Part shown: positions 1 to 7,189 of the stretch, piece after piece | Layout of the letters: the number at the start of each line of letters is the position of its first letter | Position numbering within the stretch: position 1 is the stretch's first letter | Assembly (NCBI GenBank): GCA_001303545.1 | Contig: LJUA01000013.1 | Location: forward strand, 1 to 21,578 | Reading direction: 5' to 3' | DNA: 21,578 nt | Origin: Dehalococcoidia bacterium SM23_28_2 | GTDB lineage: Bacteria; Chloroflexota; Dehalococcoidia; SM23-28-2 | The notes under the pieces: model-generated | What the model was told of the DNA's origin: nothing | The model's database searches: none | The model's input: the letters and a program-made list of their open reading frames with translations, nothing else | Position numbers and translations under genes: made by a program

Positions 1-1122
1 GTCGAGCCAGGCCTGGTGAACCTGGACCTCAGCGTTGCCTTGAGCCCCTACGGCCTCTACTACGCGCCCGATCCCTCCAGCCAGAAGGCCTGCACCCTGG
101 GCGGTAACGTGGCCGAGAACGCCGGCGGCCCCCACTGCCTGGCCTATGGCGTCACCACCAACCACGTGCTGGGGCTGGAGGTAGTCCTCGCCGACGGTCA
201 GGTCGTCTGGCTGGGTGGCAGGACCACCGACCGGTCGGGCTACGACCTGCGCAGCTTGGTGATCGGCTCCGAGGGCACCCTGGCCATCGTCACCAAGATC
301 ATCCTGCGGCTTCTGCCCCTGCCGGAGGCTACGGTCACCCTTCTGGCCATCTTCAACGAGATGGAGCAAGCCAGCCAGGCCGTCTCGACCATCATCGGCA
401 AGGGAATTCTGCCCGCCGCCCTGGAGATGATCGACAAGGTGACCATGCGGGCAGTGGAGGAGGCCGTGCACGCCGGCTACCCGCCCGACGCCGAGGCTGT
501 CCTCCTCATCGAGATAGAAGGGCTGCGAGACAACCTACCGGAGGAAACAGAAGCCTTACGAGCTATCTGCGAGAACGCCGGCGCTCGCGAGGTGCGAATC
601 GGCTTCACCCCCGGCGAGCGAGAGGCCCTGTGGGCCGGCCGAAAGGGGGCCCTGGGAGCCCTCGGCCGCCTGGCCCCCAGCTACTACATCCTCGATGGCA
701 CAGTGCCTCGCACCAAGCTGCCCCAAGTATTGCGGGGCGTCTATCAGGTCGGCGACAAGTACGGATTCCCCATCGCCAACGTCTTCCATGCCGGCGATGG
801 CAACCTCCACCCCAACATCGCCTTCGACGAGTCCCAGCCCGGCCAGGCAGAGAAGGTGCTGGCGGCGGGAGCGGAGATAATGCGCCTCTGCGTCGACGCC
901 GGCGGCACGATCACCGGCGAGCACGGCGTGGGCATGGAGAAGCGCCACTTCATGCGCTGGATCTTCACAGACGACGACCTGGAGGCCATGAAGCGCATTC
1001 AGGTGGCCTTTGCGTCGGGCCAGCGGTTCAACCCTGGGAAGATATTCCCCGCCGACGACGGTGAGGATGCTTCCTCCCAGCGAGCGGTCGGCCGCTCCCT
1101 TGGGCCCGACGCCTACGTCTAG
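1..1122 (+). CDS. glcD: Glycolate oxidase subunit GlcD, FAD-linked (5' end outside window)
   Basis: This is the FAD-binding catalytic subunit of the glycolate oxidase complex, oxidising glycolate (or a related D-2-hydroxyacid such as D-lactate) to the 2-oxoacid. The reading frame is open from the first base (V-E-P-G-L-V-N, a typical GlcD stretch), so the gene starts upstream; the GTG at 16 is internal. Visible are the PCMH-type FAD-binding core (GGNVAENAGGPHCLAYG, then GSEGTLAIVTK) and the FAD-oxidase C-terminal domain with HAGDGNLHPN and TGEHGVGMEKRHFM, which carry the conserved catalytic and metal-binding His region. About 373 residues are present of a usual 450-490. The glcE start lies 19 bases downstream, so the three glc genes form one operon. 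The family is certain; the exact substrate cannot be told from sequence. Confidence 0.93.
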   Translation, partial: VEPGLVNLDLSVALSPYGLYYAPDPSSQKACTLGGNVAENAGGPHCLAYGVTTNHVLGLEVVLADGQVVWLGGRTTDRSGYDLRSLVIGSEGTLAIVTKIILRLLPLPEATVTLLAIFNEMEQASQAVSTIIGKGILPAALEMIDKVTMRAVEEAVHAGYPPDAEAVLLIEIEGLRDNLPEETEALRAICENAGAREVRIGFTPGEREALWAGRKGALGALGRLAPSYYILDGTVPRTKLPQVLRGVYQVGDKYGFPIANVFHAGDGNLHPNIAFDESQPGQAEKVLAAGAEIMRLCVDAGGTITGEHGVGMEKRHFMRWIFTDDDLEAMKRIQVAFASGQRFNPGKIFPADDGEDASSQRAVGRSLGPDAYV

Positions 1123-1141
1123 ACTGTAAAAGGATAACGTC

Positions 1142-2432
1142 TTGGTAAAGGAAAGCCTTCTCCACAGCCTGCTGGAATCCGCCCTCGATAGTCAGCGCGT
1201 CTTCCCCCGAGAGGAGGCAGCCAGCTACGCAGTGGATGGAATCATCCCTCAGGTGATGGCCATGCCGGTGACGGTGGAAGAGGTGGCCGAGGTGATGCGC
1301 TTGGCCAGCCGAGAAGGCGCAACGGTCATCCCCTGGGGCGGCGGCACGTCGATGAGCCTGGGCAACACCCCAACACGAGCCCGCTGACCTCACCGTCACC
1401 GTCCAGGCTGGCAAAACCCTGGCCGATTTCCAGCGCCACCTCGCCGAGCACGGCCAGTTCCTGGCCCTCGACCCGCCATCAGGGCAGGAAGCCACCATCG
1501 GCGGCATAGTGGCCGTCAACGCCTCCGGCCCCTCGCGCCACGCCTACGGCACCGCCCGCGACCTGATCCTGGGGATGCGTGCCGTGCAGGCCGACGGCCG
1601 CATCATCAAGTTCGGCGGCCGAGTGGTGAAGAATGTGGCCGGCTACGACCTCAGCCGCCTGTTCATCGGCTCCCAGGGCACCCTGGGCATTATCGTCGAG
1701 GCCTCCTTCAGGCTGGCCCCCCTGCCCAGAGCCGCGAGGACAGCGGTCGTCTTCTTCCCCTCCGCTCAGGAGGCCTGGCAATTCGTCGCCCGGACGGCCA
1801 ACCTCAGCCTGCGCGCCATGGAGCTGCTCAACCCGGCGGCAGTCGGGCAAGTGGGCGCGACTGCCAACGTGCGCGGAGATGGCTACGCTCTGGTGCTGGC
1901 AGTGGCCGGCCAGCCCGCGGCAGTGGAGCGTTCCCTGGAGGAGATCGACGAACTCGCCCGGCAGGCAAACGCCACCTCCTTCGCGAAGGTGGATGAGGAC
2001 GCCCAGGATCAGCTCTGGCAGGCCATCGGCGGCCTCACTCGCCCGCCGACAGGCGCTGCCGCTCTGGTCTGCAAGGCAGCCGTCCTGCCCTCCCAGGTGC
2101 CCACCCTCAGCGAGCAGATAGCGACGATGCTTCGAGAGCTGGCCCTCGAGCCACTGCTGGTCTCCCACCTGACGGCAGGCATCGTCCACAGTGCCTGGCC
2201 CTTTCCCCAAGACGAGGCCGTCCAACGGCCGCTGGACGTGGTCACTAGGCTCCGCCAGGCCACGGCCAACCTCGGCGGCAGCCTGGTAGTCGAGGCCTGC
2301 CCACTCGCCATCAAGAAGAAGATCGATGTCTGGGGCGAGCCAGCCGCCGACTTCCCCCTAATGCAGCGGATCAAGGAGCAGTTCGACCCCCAGGGCATAC
2401 TCAGCCCTGGCCGCTTCCTGGGAAGGCTATGA
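1142..2432 (+). pseudogene. glcE: Glycolate oxidase subunit GlcE, disrupted by an internal frameshifting deletion
   Basis: This is the second FAD-binding subunit of glycolate oxidase. Translation would start at TTG 1142, eight bases after an AAAAGG ribosome site. The first part (1142-1387) reads through the FAD-binding GGGTSMSLGNTP motif, then stops at TGA 1385-1387. The rest continues in the next frame from about 1371 (Q-H-E-P-A-D-L-T-V-T-V-Q-A-G) to the stop at 2430-2432, with a normal C-terminus (FDPQGILSPGRFLG). In GlcE proteins roughly 15-18 residues lie between GN(P/T)P and the HEPADLTV segment, and they are missing here. So this is a deletion of about 50 bases that also shifts the frame, not a simple one-base slip. 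The gene overlaps glcF by ATGA. It may be a true pseudogene or an assembly error; the intact flanking frames and the intact glcF favour error or a recent event. Confidence 0.85.
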
Positions 2433-3766
2433 GCAGGGTGAGCGAGCAGAAGTCGACACCCGCTCAAGCGGGCTTCCGCGGCCCTGATGGCCCCTTGCTT
2501 CAGGACATCCTGCGCTGCGTCCACTGCGGCCTCTGCCTCAGCCACTGCCCCACTTATGTCGAGCTAGGACTGGAGACCGAGTCGCCCCGCGGCAGGCTCT
2601 ACCTCATACGGGCCGTGAGCCAGGGACGCATCCCCATCAGCGCGACCGTCGTCCGCCACCTCGACCTCTGCCTGCAGTGCCGTAACTGCCAGGCCGTCTG
2701 CCCTTCCGGCGTCCGCTACGGCCAGATCATGGAAGAAGCCAGGGCCGACATCCTACGCGACGGCCGCCATGCCCCGGCATCCTGGCTGGCCAGCCGCCTG
2801 GTCCTGCGAACCTTCTTCTCCAACCCCCGGCGCATTCGCTACCTGATGACCGCCCTCGGTCTGTACCAACGTTCCGGCCTGCAGAGCTTACTGCGGCGCT
2901 CCGCCCTCCTGAACCTTCTACCCGACCCCTGGCGAAACCTGGAGCAACTAGTGCCCCGAGTCTCGACCCGCCCATTCACCGCTCGAGGGATCGTCGGCAG
3001 CCCTGCCGACAATCCGCCTCGGTTCAGGGTAGCCCTTCTCTCCGGCTGCCTGATGCCTTATGTATTCGCCCACGTGCATGAGGCCACCGTTCGCCTGCTG
3101 GTGCGCTACGGCTGTCAGGTAGTGGTACCGCCGGAGCAGGTCTGCTGCGGCGCCCTCCACTTGCACAGCGGCGACCGCCAGGAAGCCAAACGGCTCGCCC
3201 GCCGTAACATCGACGTCTTCCTGGCCGAGGAGGTCGACGCCATCATCGCCAACGTCGCTGGCTGCGGCACGGCCATGAAGGAATACGGCGAGCTACTGAA
3301 GGACGACCTTCAGTACGCTGAGAAGGCCAATCGCTTCAGCGCCCTGGTCAGGGATGTGCACGAATTCCTGGCAGACCTGCCCCTAGCCGACGGCCTGGGC
3401 CCCTTGCACCAGGTGGTCACCTACCAGGACCCCTGCCACCTGCTTCACGCTCAAGGCATCAAATCCCAGCCCAGAGCCCTTCTCCAGGCCATTCCCGGCC
3501 TGGAGCTGGTGGAGATGAGCGAGCCAGACCGGTGCTGCGGGAGCGGCGGCATCTACAACATCATCCACCCTCGAATGGCCGACCGCCTGCTGCGATGGAA
3601 GATGCGGGATGTGATGGCCACCGGCGCCCAGGTCATCGCCACCGCCAATGCCGGCTGCGCCCTCCAATTGGAGGCTGGCCTCAGGCGCTACGGCCTGTCC
3701 GGCAGAGTCGCCCACGTGGTGGAGCTTCTGGACGAGGCCTATCGAGCGGGCGAACAGTCCGCCTGA
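2429..3766 (+). CDS. glcF: Glycolate oxidase iron-sulfur subunit GlcF
   Basis: This is the electron-transfer subunit of glycolate oxidase, passing electrons from the flavin subunits towards the respiratory chain. Two 4Fe-4S ferredoxin motifs lie near the N-terminus (C30, C33, C36, C40 followed by P; C81, C84, C87, C91 followed by P). Two CCG-type cysteine-rich domains follow (VCCGALHLHSG and DRCCGSGGIYN), typical of GlcF, LutA and heterodisulfide reductase subunits. The length, 445 residues, is usual for GlcF. The ATG overlaps the glcE stop as ATGA, so translation is coupled to the (broken) glcE. A lactate-utilisation role is an alternative, but the D-E-F order with two FAD subunits fits glycolate oxidase. 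Confidence 0.92.
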   Translation: MSRVSEQKSTPAQAGFRGPDGPLLQDILRCVHCGLCLSHCPTYVELGLETESPRGRLYLIRAVSQGRIPISATVVRHLDLCLQCRNCQAVCPSGVRYGQIMEEARADILRDGRHAPASWLASRLVLRTFFSNPRRIRYLMTALGLYQRSGLQSLLRRSALLNLLPDPWRNLEQLVPRVSTRPFTARGIVGSPADNPPRFRVALLSGCLMPYVFAHVHEATVRLLVRYGCQVVVPPEQVCCGALHLHSGDRQEAKRLARRNIDVFLAEEVDAIIANVAGCGTAMKEYGELLKDDLQYAEKANRFSALVRDVHEFLADLPLADGLGPLHQVVTYQDPCHLLHAQGIKSQPRALLQAIPGLELVEMSEPDRCCGSGGIYNIIHPRMADRLLRWKMRDVMATGAQVIATANAGCALQLEAGLRRYGLSGRVAHVVELLDEAYRAGEQSA

Positions 3767-4131
3767 CTCTAGCTGATTCCCCAGGCCGCAGGGCCGCCTG
3801 AGTTTTCACCTTCTTTTAACCCTCTGAACCTCTCTATTAACCATAAAATCGCGTCCTCATTCGTCTAACTTGCGAACAAAGAAACAGCGCAGATTAACTC
3901 ACCAAAGGCCGGTGAAAAAGTTATGGAAAGTTCTCTTAGACGCAATTCTCACGTAACGGGCAGACCTCTTGCCGCGTCTGAACAAATGGCAGCACAGATA
4001 TTGGCGAGCGTGAGCTCCCAAACTGGCGAACCTGCTGCAGCCGCTGCCCTCCTGGGGAATCGGGAGGCAGCAGCTAAGGGGATAAGTGCTCGCAAGGGCT
4101 GGCGGCCCTTCACCGCTGGGGAGCGGAAGGT
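3767..4131 (+). other. Leader region between the glc operon and the sigma factor gene
   Basis: This 365-base stretch is more AT-rich at 3811-3920 than its surroundings, so the sigma-factor promoter is probably here. A TAAAAT box at 3844-3849 matches a -10 element at five of six positions, but no good -35 box is seen. Three AACC motifs (starting 3819, 3827 and 3839) cluster just upstream. Further down, 4032-4073 can form two mutually exclusive hairpins: CTGCTGC (4032-4038) with GCAGCAG (4067-4073), or GCTGCC (4043-4048) with GGCAGC (4066-4071). A possible small reading frame is listed separately. Confidence 0.4.
3782..3806 (+). terminator. Weak hairpin after glcF
   Basis: A five-base stem CAGGC/GCCTG (3782-3786 with 3796-3800) is followed by AGTTTT. 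It lies 15 bases past the glcF stop and may end the glc operon, but the stem is short and the T-run modest. Confidence 0.3.
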
Positions 4132-4135
4132 ATGA
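3923..4135 (+). CDS. Possible 70-aa protein coupled to the sigma factor (doubtful)
   Basis: An open frame from ATG 3923 encodes a 70-residue, alanine-rich, basic protein with no recognised domain. Its TGA stop overlaps the sigma-factor ATG (ATGA). The same ATGA arrangement joins the sigma factor to the next gene, which is the main argument that the frame is translated. Against it, the ribosome site is poor (GGTGAAAAAG), codon third positions are less GC-biased than in neighbouring genes, and it overlaps the possible leader hairpins. It could be a leader peptide, a real small protein, or chance. Confidence 0.28.
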   Translation: MESSLRRNSHVTGRPLAASEQMAAQILASVSSQTGEPAAAAALLGNREAAAKGISARKGWRPFTAGERKV

Positions 4136-4722
4136 ACCTACCTCTCATCGGGAGATCTTCGGCCGTAGCCGCCAACAAAAAACAGGGGCGGACAGAGCAA
4201 GCTGCGCCCAGCACCTCGCTGGCGGACTTCTCCGCACGCTATCGCCAGTTCTACCCCAAGGTCTTTGCCTACGTCTACGGTCGCGTCCAGGACAAAGAAG
4301 TATCCCTGGACATCGTTTCCGAAGTGTTTGAGAGGGCTTTCTCCAAGGGTTCCTCCCTGCGCTCCGATGGGGCCTTCGAGGCCTGGCTATTCACCATCGC
4401 CCGCAACGCCGTGGCCAGCCACTGGCGCAAGGAGAAACCGGCAGCCAAGGCCCTGCACAGCGTCGCCTGGGAGTGGGAACTCACCCAGCATCATCGCGAC
4501 CCTGAGCAAACCCTGCTGGAACGAGAGCAGATGGCCATCCTTCTCTACCACGTGCACCAGCTCTCTCAGCGCGAGCAAGAGATCATCTCTCTGAAGTTTG
4601 ACGCCGAACTGAGCAACCACCACATCGCCCAGGTCATGGGCACTAGTGAGGTCAACGTGCGGGTCACCCTGTATCGGGCCCTGCACAAACTGCGAGACCG
4701 AATGAAGAGTGTGCCGGAATGA
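4132..4722 (+). CDS. ECF-type RNA polymerase sigma factor
   Basis: This is an alternative sigma factor of the extracytoplasmic function family, which directs RNA polymerase to a small set of promoters and is usually held inactive by a partner anti-sigma protein. Of 196 residues, region 2 spans about 33-103 (the FYPKVFAYVYGRVQD helix, then FEAWLFTIARNAVASHWRK for -10 recognition). Region 4 spans about 136-190 and holds the helix-turn-helix (LSQREQEIISLKF, then HHIAQVMGTSEVNVRVTLYRA). An N-terminal tail of some 30 residues is not conserved in the family. GGAAGG just upstream of ATG 4132 serves as ribosome site. The stop overlaps the start of the membrane protein gene by ATGA, as expected for a sigma/anti-sigma pair. 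Its target promoters cannot be deduced here. Confidence 0.93.
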   Translation: MNLPLIGRSSAVAANKKQGRTEQAAPSTSLADFSARYRQFYPKVFAYVYGRVQDKEVSLDIVSEVFERAFSKGSSLRSDGAFEAWLFTIARNAVASHWRKEKPAAKALHSVAWEWELTQHHRDPEQTLLEREQMAILLYHVHQLSQREQEIISLKFDAELSNHHIAQVMGTSEVNVRVTLYRALHKLRDRMKSVPE

Positions 4723-6077
4723 AAGAAGAGGAACGCGCCAAGAAGCTTTGCGATGCCATAGACGCTCTCCTCCGCGGCGAGGAGCCGGAGGCGGAGCTGG
4801 ACGACCAGGAGCTCATCGAAATCCTGCGGGTCGCCCGCTTGCGCCACCAGGCCGGTAAGGCTCTGGCTGAGGTTGGTCTCACCTACCAAGAGCTATTGAG
4901 GCGTGTCCTCCAGGCCCGTATGGCATCTCGTGAGACGAACAAAGGCGCCGCCAAGGAGGTCGATGAACCACCCCCAGAAGCGCGTAGCGTTATGGACGAA
5001 GACCCAGAGGAGTTCCTCGACCCCCTGGACCCTGACTATGGCAAGCTTCTCAACTTCCTGGACTTCCAGCGCGGGATGGCAGCCGCTGCCCCCGCCGTCC
5101 AGACCAAGTCGAGAACGCATACCCTCGTCCCTCCCTGGCTGCGCCGCAGCGAGCGAAAGCCAACCAAGGAGGAAGCCCTTTCCGATGTCCTCGACCAGCT
5201 CATTTCCAGCGAAAAGCGCATCGAGTCGGTAGACGACTCCGAGCTCGACGAACTGGCGCAGATAGCCCAGCTCCGGCGGTTTGTCGGGCAGAGCCTGGCC
5301 GCCGTAGGCAGCCCTTACAAGAGAAGGCTCTGGACCGTTCTGCGAATACGCCTGGCTGCCTCCCTGCGCCGCCAGTCCTACGCTCCATCGCGACCGTCCG
5401 TCATCGCTGCCGTTAGCCGCCTGTCGTGGCGGCAGGCAGCAGCGGCAGCCGCCGCCATAGCCCTGCTCCTGGCTGCCCTGGGGCCACTGCCGGCCACCGG
5501 CTTCGCCGACCATCCCATAAACCACCTGTTCCAGCTTGTGGGGCAGCACGTGGGCGTGGACGAGGTGGATGCGCCGCCTCACACCGAGATACCCATAACG
5601 GCCTTCGAGGAGGTCATTGCACCGGAGGAAGCAACGGAGCGGCTCGGCTTCACCGTTCGGCAGCCTTCGTATCTGCCCGAGGGATTCCAACTGGCCCGCT
5701 CCAGCTATCATCCGCAAAGCATTACCTCCCCTGAGCAGGGGATGTCCGCCCTTACTTACACCATCGGCGCCGTTGACCCCGAGACGCTTGTCGGTACGAA
5801 CCAGCCTCGCCTTGTCATATACCAGGAGATGGCCTCAGGGAGCGACGTTGTGTGGGTGCAGACCGGCCAAGCCGAGGATGTGGTTGTCGGCGATTCGGTA
5901 CCGGGCACGTACGCGCATCCGGTCTGGGCACCTGGGGAACGAGGAACTCTGGAGAGCGCCGACCGGGACATCGAAGGCCTGTTCTTCGAGGACAACGGCG
6001 TTCGTGTCACCGTGATCTACAGGAACGGCGACCAGGAGAAGGAAGAGCTCCTGCGTATCGCTGAGTCGATGCTCTAG
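4719..6077 (+). CDS. Probable membrane anti-sigma/sensor protein with duplicated N-terminal domain and DUF4367-like C-terminus
   Basis: A 452-residue protein translated with the sigma factor (ATGA overlap), so probably its membrane-bound regulator. The cytoplasmic N-terminal half contains the same ~60-residue alpha-helical domain twice. Copy A (about 5-68) has LCDAIDALL, LRVARLRHQAGKALAEVG and a following QELLRRVL helix. Copy B (about 150-213) has LSDVLDQLI, IAQLRRFVGQSLAAVG and RRLWTVLRIRL. An acidic linker (about 80-110) separates them. One hydrophobic segment (about 238-258) is followed by an extracellular region. Its last part (about 310-452: FTVRQPSYLPEGF ... LLRIAESML) resembles the DUF4367 fold found in other sigma-regulator proteins. 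A third copy of the N-terminal domain is the separate 69-aa protein at 6936. The anti-sigma role is inferred from position and topology; no classical zinc anti-sigma motif was seen. Confidence 0.8.
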   Translation: MKEEERAKKLCDAIDALLRGEEPEAELDDQELIEILRVARLRHQAGKALAEVGLTYQELLRRVLQARMASRETNKGAAKEVDEPPPEARSVMDEDPEEFLDPLDPDYGKLLNFLDFQRGMAAAAPAVQTKSRTHTLVPPWLRRSERKPTKEEALSDVLDQLISSEKRIESVDDSELDELAQIAQLRRFVGQSLAAVGSPYKRRLWTVLRIRLAASLRRQSYAPSRPSVIAAVSRLSWRQAAAAAAAIALLLAALGPLPATGFADHPINHLFQLVGQHVGVDEVDAPPHTEIPITAFEEVIAPEEATERLGFTVRQPSYLPEGFQLARSSYHPQSITSPEQGMSALTYTIGAVDPETLVGTNQPRLVIYQEMASGSDVVWVQTGQAEDVVVGDSVPGTYAHPVWAPGERGTLESADRDIEGLFFEDNGVRVTVIYRNGDQEKEELLRIAESML

Positions 6078-6106
6078 ACTGATAGAATAATCCAGATAAA
6101 CGAAAG

Positions 6107-6139
6107 GGCGGCCAGATGATGGCCGCCTTCTTTGGCTTT
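6107..6139 (+). terminator. Strong terminator after the sigma/anti-sigma operon
   Basis: A perfect eight-base stem GGCGGCCA/TGGCCGCC (6107-6114 with 6120-6127) with a GATGA loop is followed by TTCTTTGGCTTTT. It lies 29 bases past the anti-sigma stop. On the minus strand the same stem is followed by CTTTCGTTTATC, so it probably also ends the leftward XRE/59-aa transcript. Confidence 0.85.
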
Positions 6140-6157
6140 TGTCCTCAGCTTATCTGC

Positions 6158-6337
6158 TTAGTCCAGGTCCTCCCGCAGCCTTCTCTCCCTCATCATCTCG
6201 TACAACAGATTCTCCACCACCATCAGCAGTAGAAGAACCGCCCGCTGTTGACGCCGCGGTAGCCGGGCCAGGAACTGCAACAAGTCAGCATCTATCTTCT
6301 CGGCCAGAGCGAGACGATTCTCAGGGCCGTTGGCCAT
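6158..6337 (-). CDS. 59-aa protein resembling the C-terminal module of the neighbouring XRE regulator
   Basis: A short gene with ATG at 6337 and stop TAA at 6158-6160, starting five bases after the XRE gene ends and preceded by GGGGTTAGGAG, so co-transcribed and probably coupled. The product (MANGPENRLALAEK..., ending RERRLREDLD) contains IDADLLQFLARLPRRQQRAV followed by a leucine-rich helix. This matches the C-terminal module of the XRE protein just upstream (VDPDLLRFLGRLPRNRQRRL...) and of the second XRE protein at 7975. It has no helix-turn-helix. If the module mediates multimer formation, this small protein could pair with the repressors and modulate them; that is inference. The homology, gene spacing and ribosome site support it as a real gene. 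Confidence 0.72.
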   Translation of the reverse strand: MANGPENRLALAEKIDADLLQFLARLPRRQQRAVLLLLMVVENLLYEMMRERRLREDLD

Positions 6338-6342
6338 AACTC

Positions 6343-6759
6343 CTAACCCCGCTCGCTGGACAGCCTGGCATCCTGATCGGCCGTTCTCTCTCCTCCTCCT
6401 CTCCGCGTCTCCTCCACCAGGTTCTCCATGCCCTCCAGCAAAAGGAGCAAACGTCGTTGCCGGTTACGAGGCAGGCGGCCCAGGAACCGCAGAAGGTCAG
6501 GATCCACATTGGCCTCGTAGCCCTCGTAGACCCGCTTCAGAGTGCGCACTGTAGGGTAGCCGGCGGCCTCGAACAGCTCGTCGGCATCCACATGTACCGC
6601 CTGAGCGAGCCTGAGGATGACGGCGGCACTGGGGTTCCGCACATCCCCGTTCTCTAGCTGAGATAGATATCCCTGGCTGACGCAGGCTTGGCCCGCCAGC
6701 TCTCCCTGGGTGAAACCTATCTCCGCGCGCAGCTCCCGGATCCTTTTGCCGAGTTCCAT
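6343..6759 (-). CDS. XRE-family transcriptional regulator
   Basis: A 138-residue DNA-binding protein. The N-terminal Cro/C1-type helix-turn-helix spans about 6-62 (IRELRAEIGFTQGELAGQA, then VSQGYLSQLENGDVRNPSAA). The middle part (ELFEAAGYP) is a common XRE continuation. A C-terminal module (about 82-116: NVDPDLLRFLGRLPRNRQRRL, then LLLLEGMENLVEE) is shared with the adjacent 59-aa protein and with the XRE protein at 7975. The last 20 residues are charged and probably disordered. GGTGGG precedes the ATG. It is divergent from the 69-aa/exported-protein pair, and its promoter region shares an inverted repeat with theirs, the usual layout for a local autoregulated repressor. The target is inferred, not shown. 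Confidence 0.9.
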   Translation of the reverse strand: MELGKRIRELRAEIGFTQGELAGQACVSQGYLSQLENGDVRNPSAAVILRLAQAVHVDADELFEAAGYPTVRTLKRVYEGYEANVDPDLLRFLGRLPRNRQRRLLLLLEGMENLVEETRRGGGERTADQDARLSSERG

Positions 6760-6788
6760 ATTCCCACCGCCTCTATGAGCGTGCTGTC

Positions 6789-6817
6789 ATTCTCAACCTT
6801 TTTCTTAAATTTGTCAA
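6789..6817 (-). promoter_or_regulatory. Promoter of the leftward XRE operon
   Basis: On the minus strand a perfect TTGACA -35 box (complement of 6812-6817) lies 17 bases from GAGAAT (complement of 6789-6794), a four-of-six -10 box. It lies about 30 bases upstream of the XRE start codon and back to back with the rightward promoter. Confidence 0.6.
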
Positions 6818-6831
6818 TACAACTCTTGACA
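6812..6831. promoter_or_regulatory. Inverted repeat TGTCAA-N8-TTGACA between divergent promoters (candidate operator)
   Basis: A perfect 6+6 dyad (6812-6817 and 6826-6831) whose arms are also the -35 boxes of the two divergent promoters. A dimeric regulator bound here would cover both -35 elements at once. The adjacent XRE protein is the obvious candidate. The dyad could also be only the by-product of two consensus -35 boxes facing away from each other. Confidence 0.45.
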
Positions 6832-6852
6832 GTAACCGGATATTGGTATACT
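6826..6852 (+). promoter_or_regulatory. Promoter of the rightward 69-aa/exported-protein operon
   Basis: A perfect TTGACA -35 box (6826-6831) and TATACT -10 box (6847-6852) are separated by 15 bases. The short spacer is offset by an extended -10 motif (TGG just before TATACT). Transcription would begin near 6859, leaving a leader of some 75 bases before the GTG at 6936. Confidence 0.68.
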
Positions 6853-6935
6853 AATAAAGTTGGTTTAGAAGCGCCATTCCGGAAAACTTTAGGCCATATG
6901 TTCCATAACCTTTCTGGAAGGAGGTGGTCGACAGA

Positions 6936-7145
6936 GTGAATCGCAAAGCTGAGGAGCTCTGCCGCGCCATCGATGACCTTCTCCCTCCTCATCCCTGCAA
7001 GACCCTGGTGGTAGAGCCTGAGGCTCAGGAGTTGCTCCGGGTGGCCCATCTCCGTCGTGAGGTTGGACGTATGATTGCTGCCATGGGAGTCTCTCGCCAA
7101 GAGCAAACGTGGCAACGCTTGGAGGCAACTCTGCGGGTCCGATAG
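6936..7145 (+). CDS. 69-aa free-standing copy of the anti-sigma protein's N-terminal domain
   Basis: The start is taken as GTG 6936, because the strong ribosome site GGAAGGAGGT (6916-6925) would overlap an earlier GTG at 6924. The product matches the domain found twice in the anti-sigma-like protein at 4719: LCRAIDDLL near the N-terminus, then LLRVAHLRREVGRMIAAMGV, then a helix starting QEQTWQRL. It shares the LC-x-AID motif with copy A and LRR-x-VG-x-x-(L/I)AA with copy B. It is soluble and has no membrane segment. It precedes the exported-protein gene by 44 bases; a small hairpin (GGCCG/CGGCC, 7159-7172) lies between. It may bind the sigma factor or compete with the membrane protein; this is inference. 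The family was not recognised by name. Confidence 0.78.
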   Translation: MNRKAEELCRAIDDLLPPHPCKTLVVEPEAQELLRVAHLRREVGRMIAAMGVSRQEQTWQRLEATLRVR

Positions 7146-7189
7146 CCCCGGCCCTATCGGCCGCGAACGGCCAAGGGAGGTGATAGCCC

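Noticed and set aside
3825..3855. An ECF-type autoregulatory promoter (GAACC ... CGTC) before the sigma gene
   Set aside because: The spacing between the two parts is about 21 bases, longer than the usual 16-17, so the match is not convincing.
6898..6939. A 13-codon frame ending on the 69-aa gene's GTG start
   Set aside because: It lacks its own ribosome site and overlaps the strong Shine-Dalgarno sequence of the real gene.
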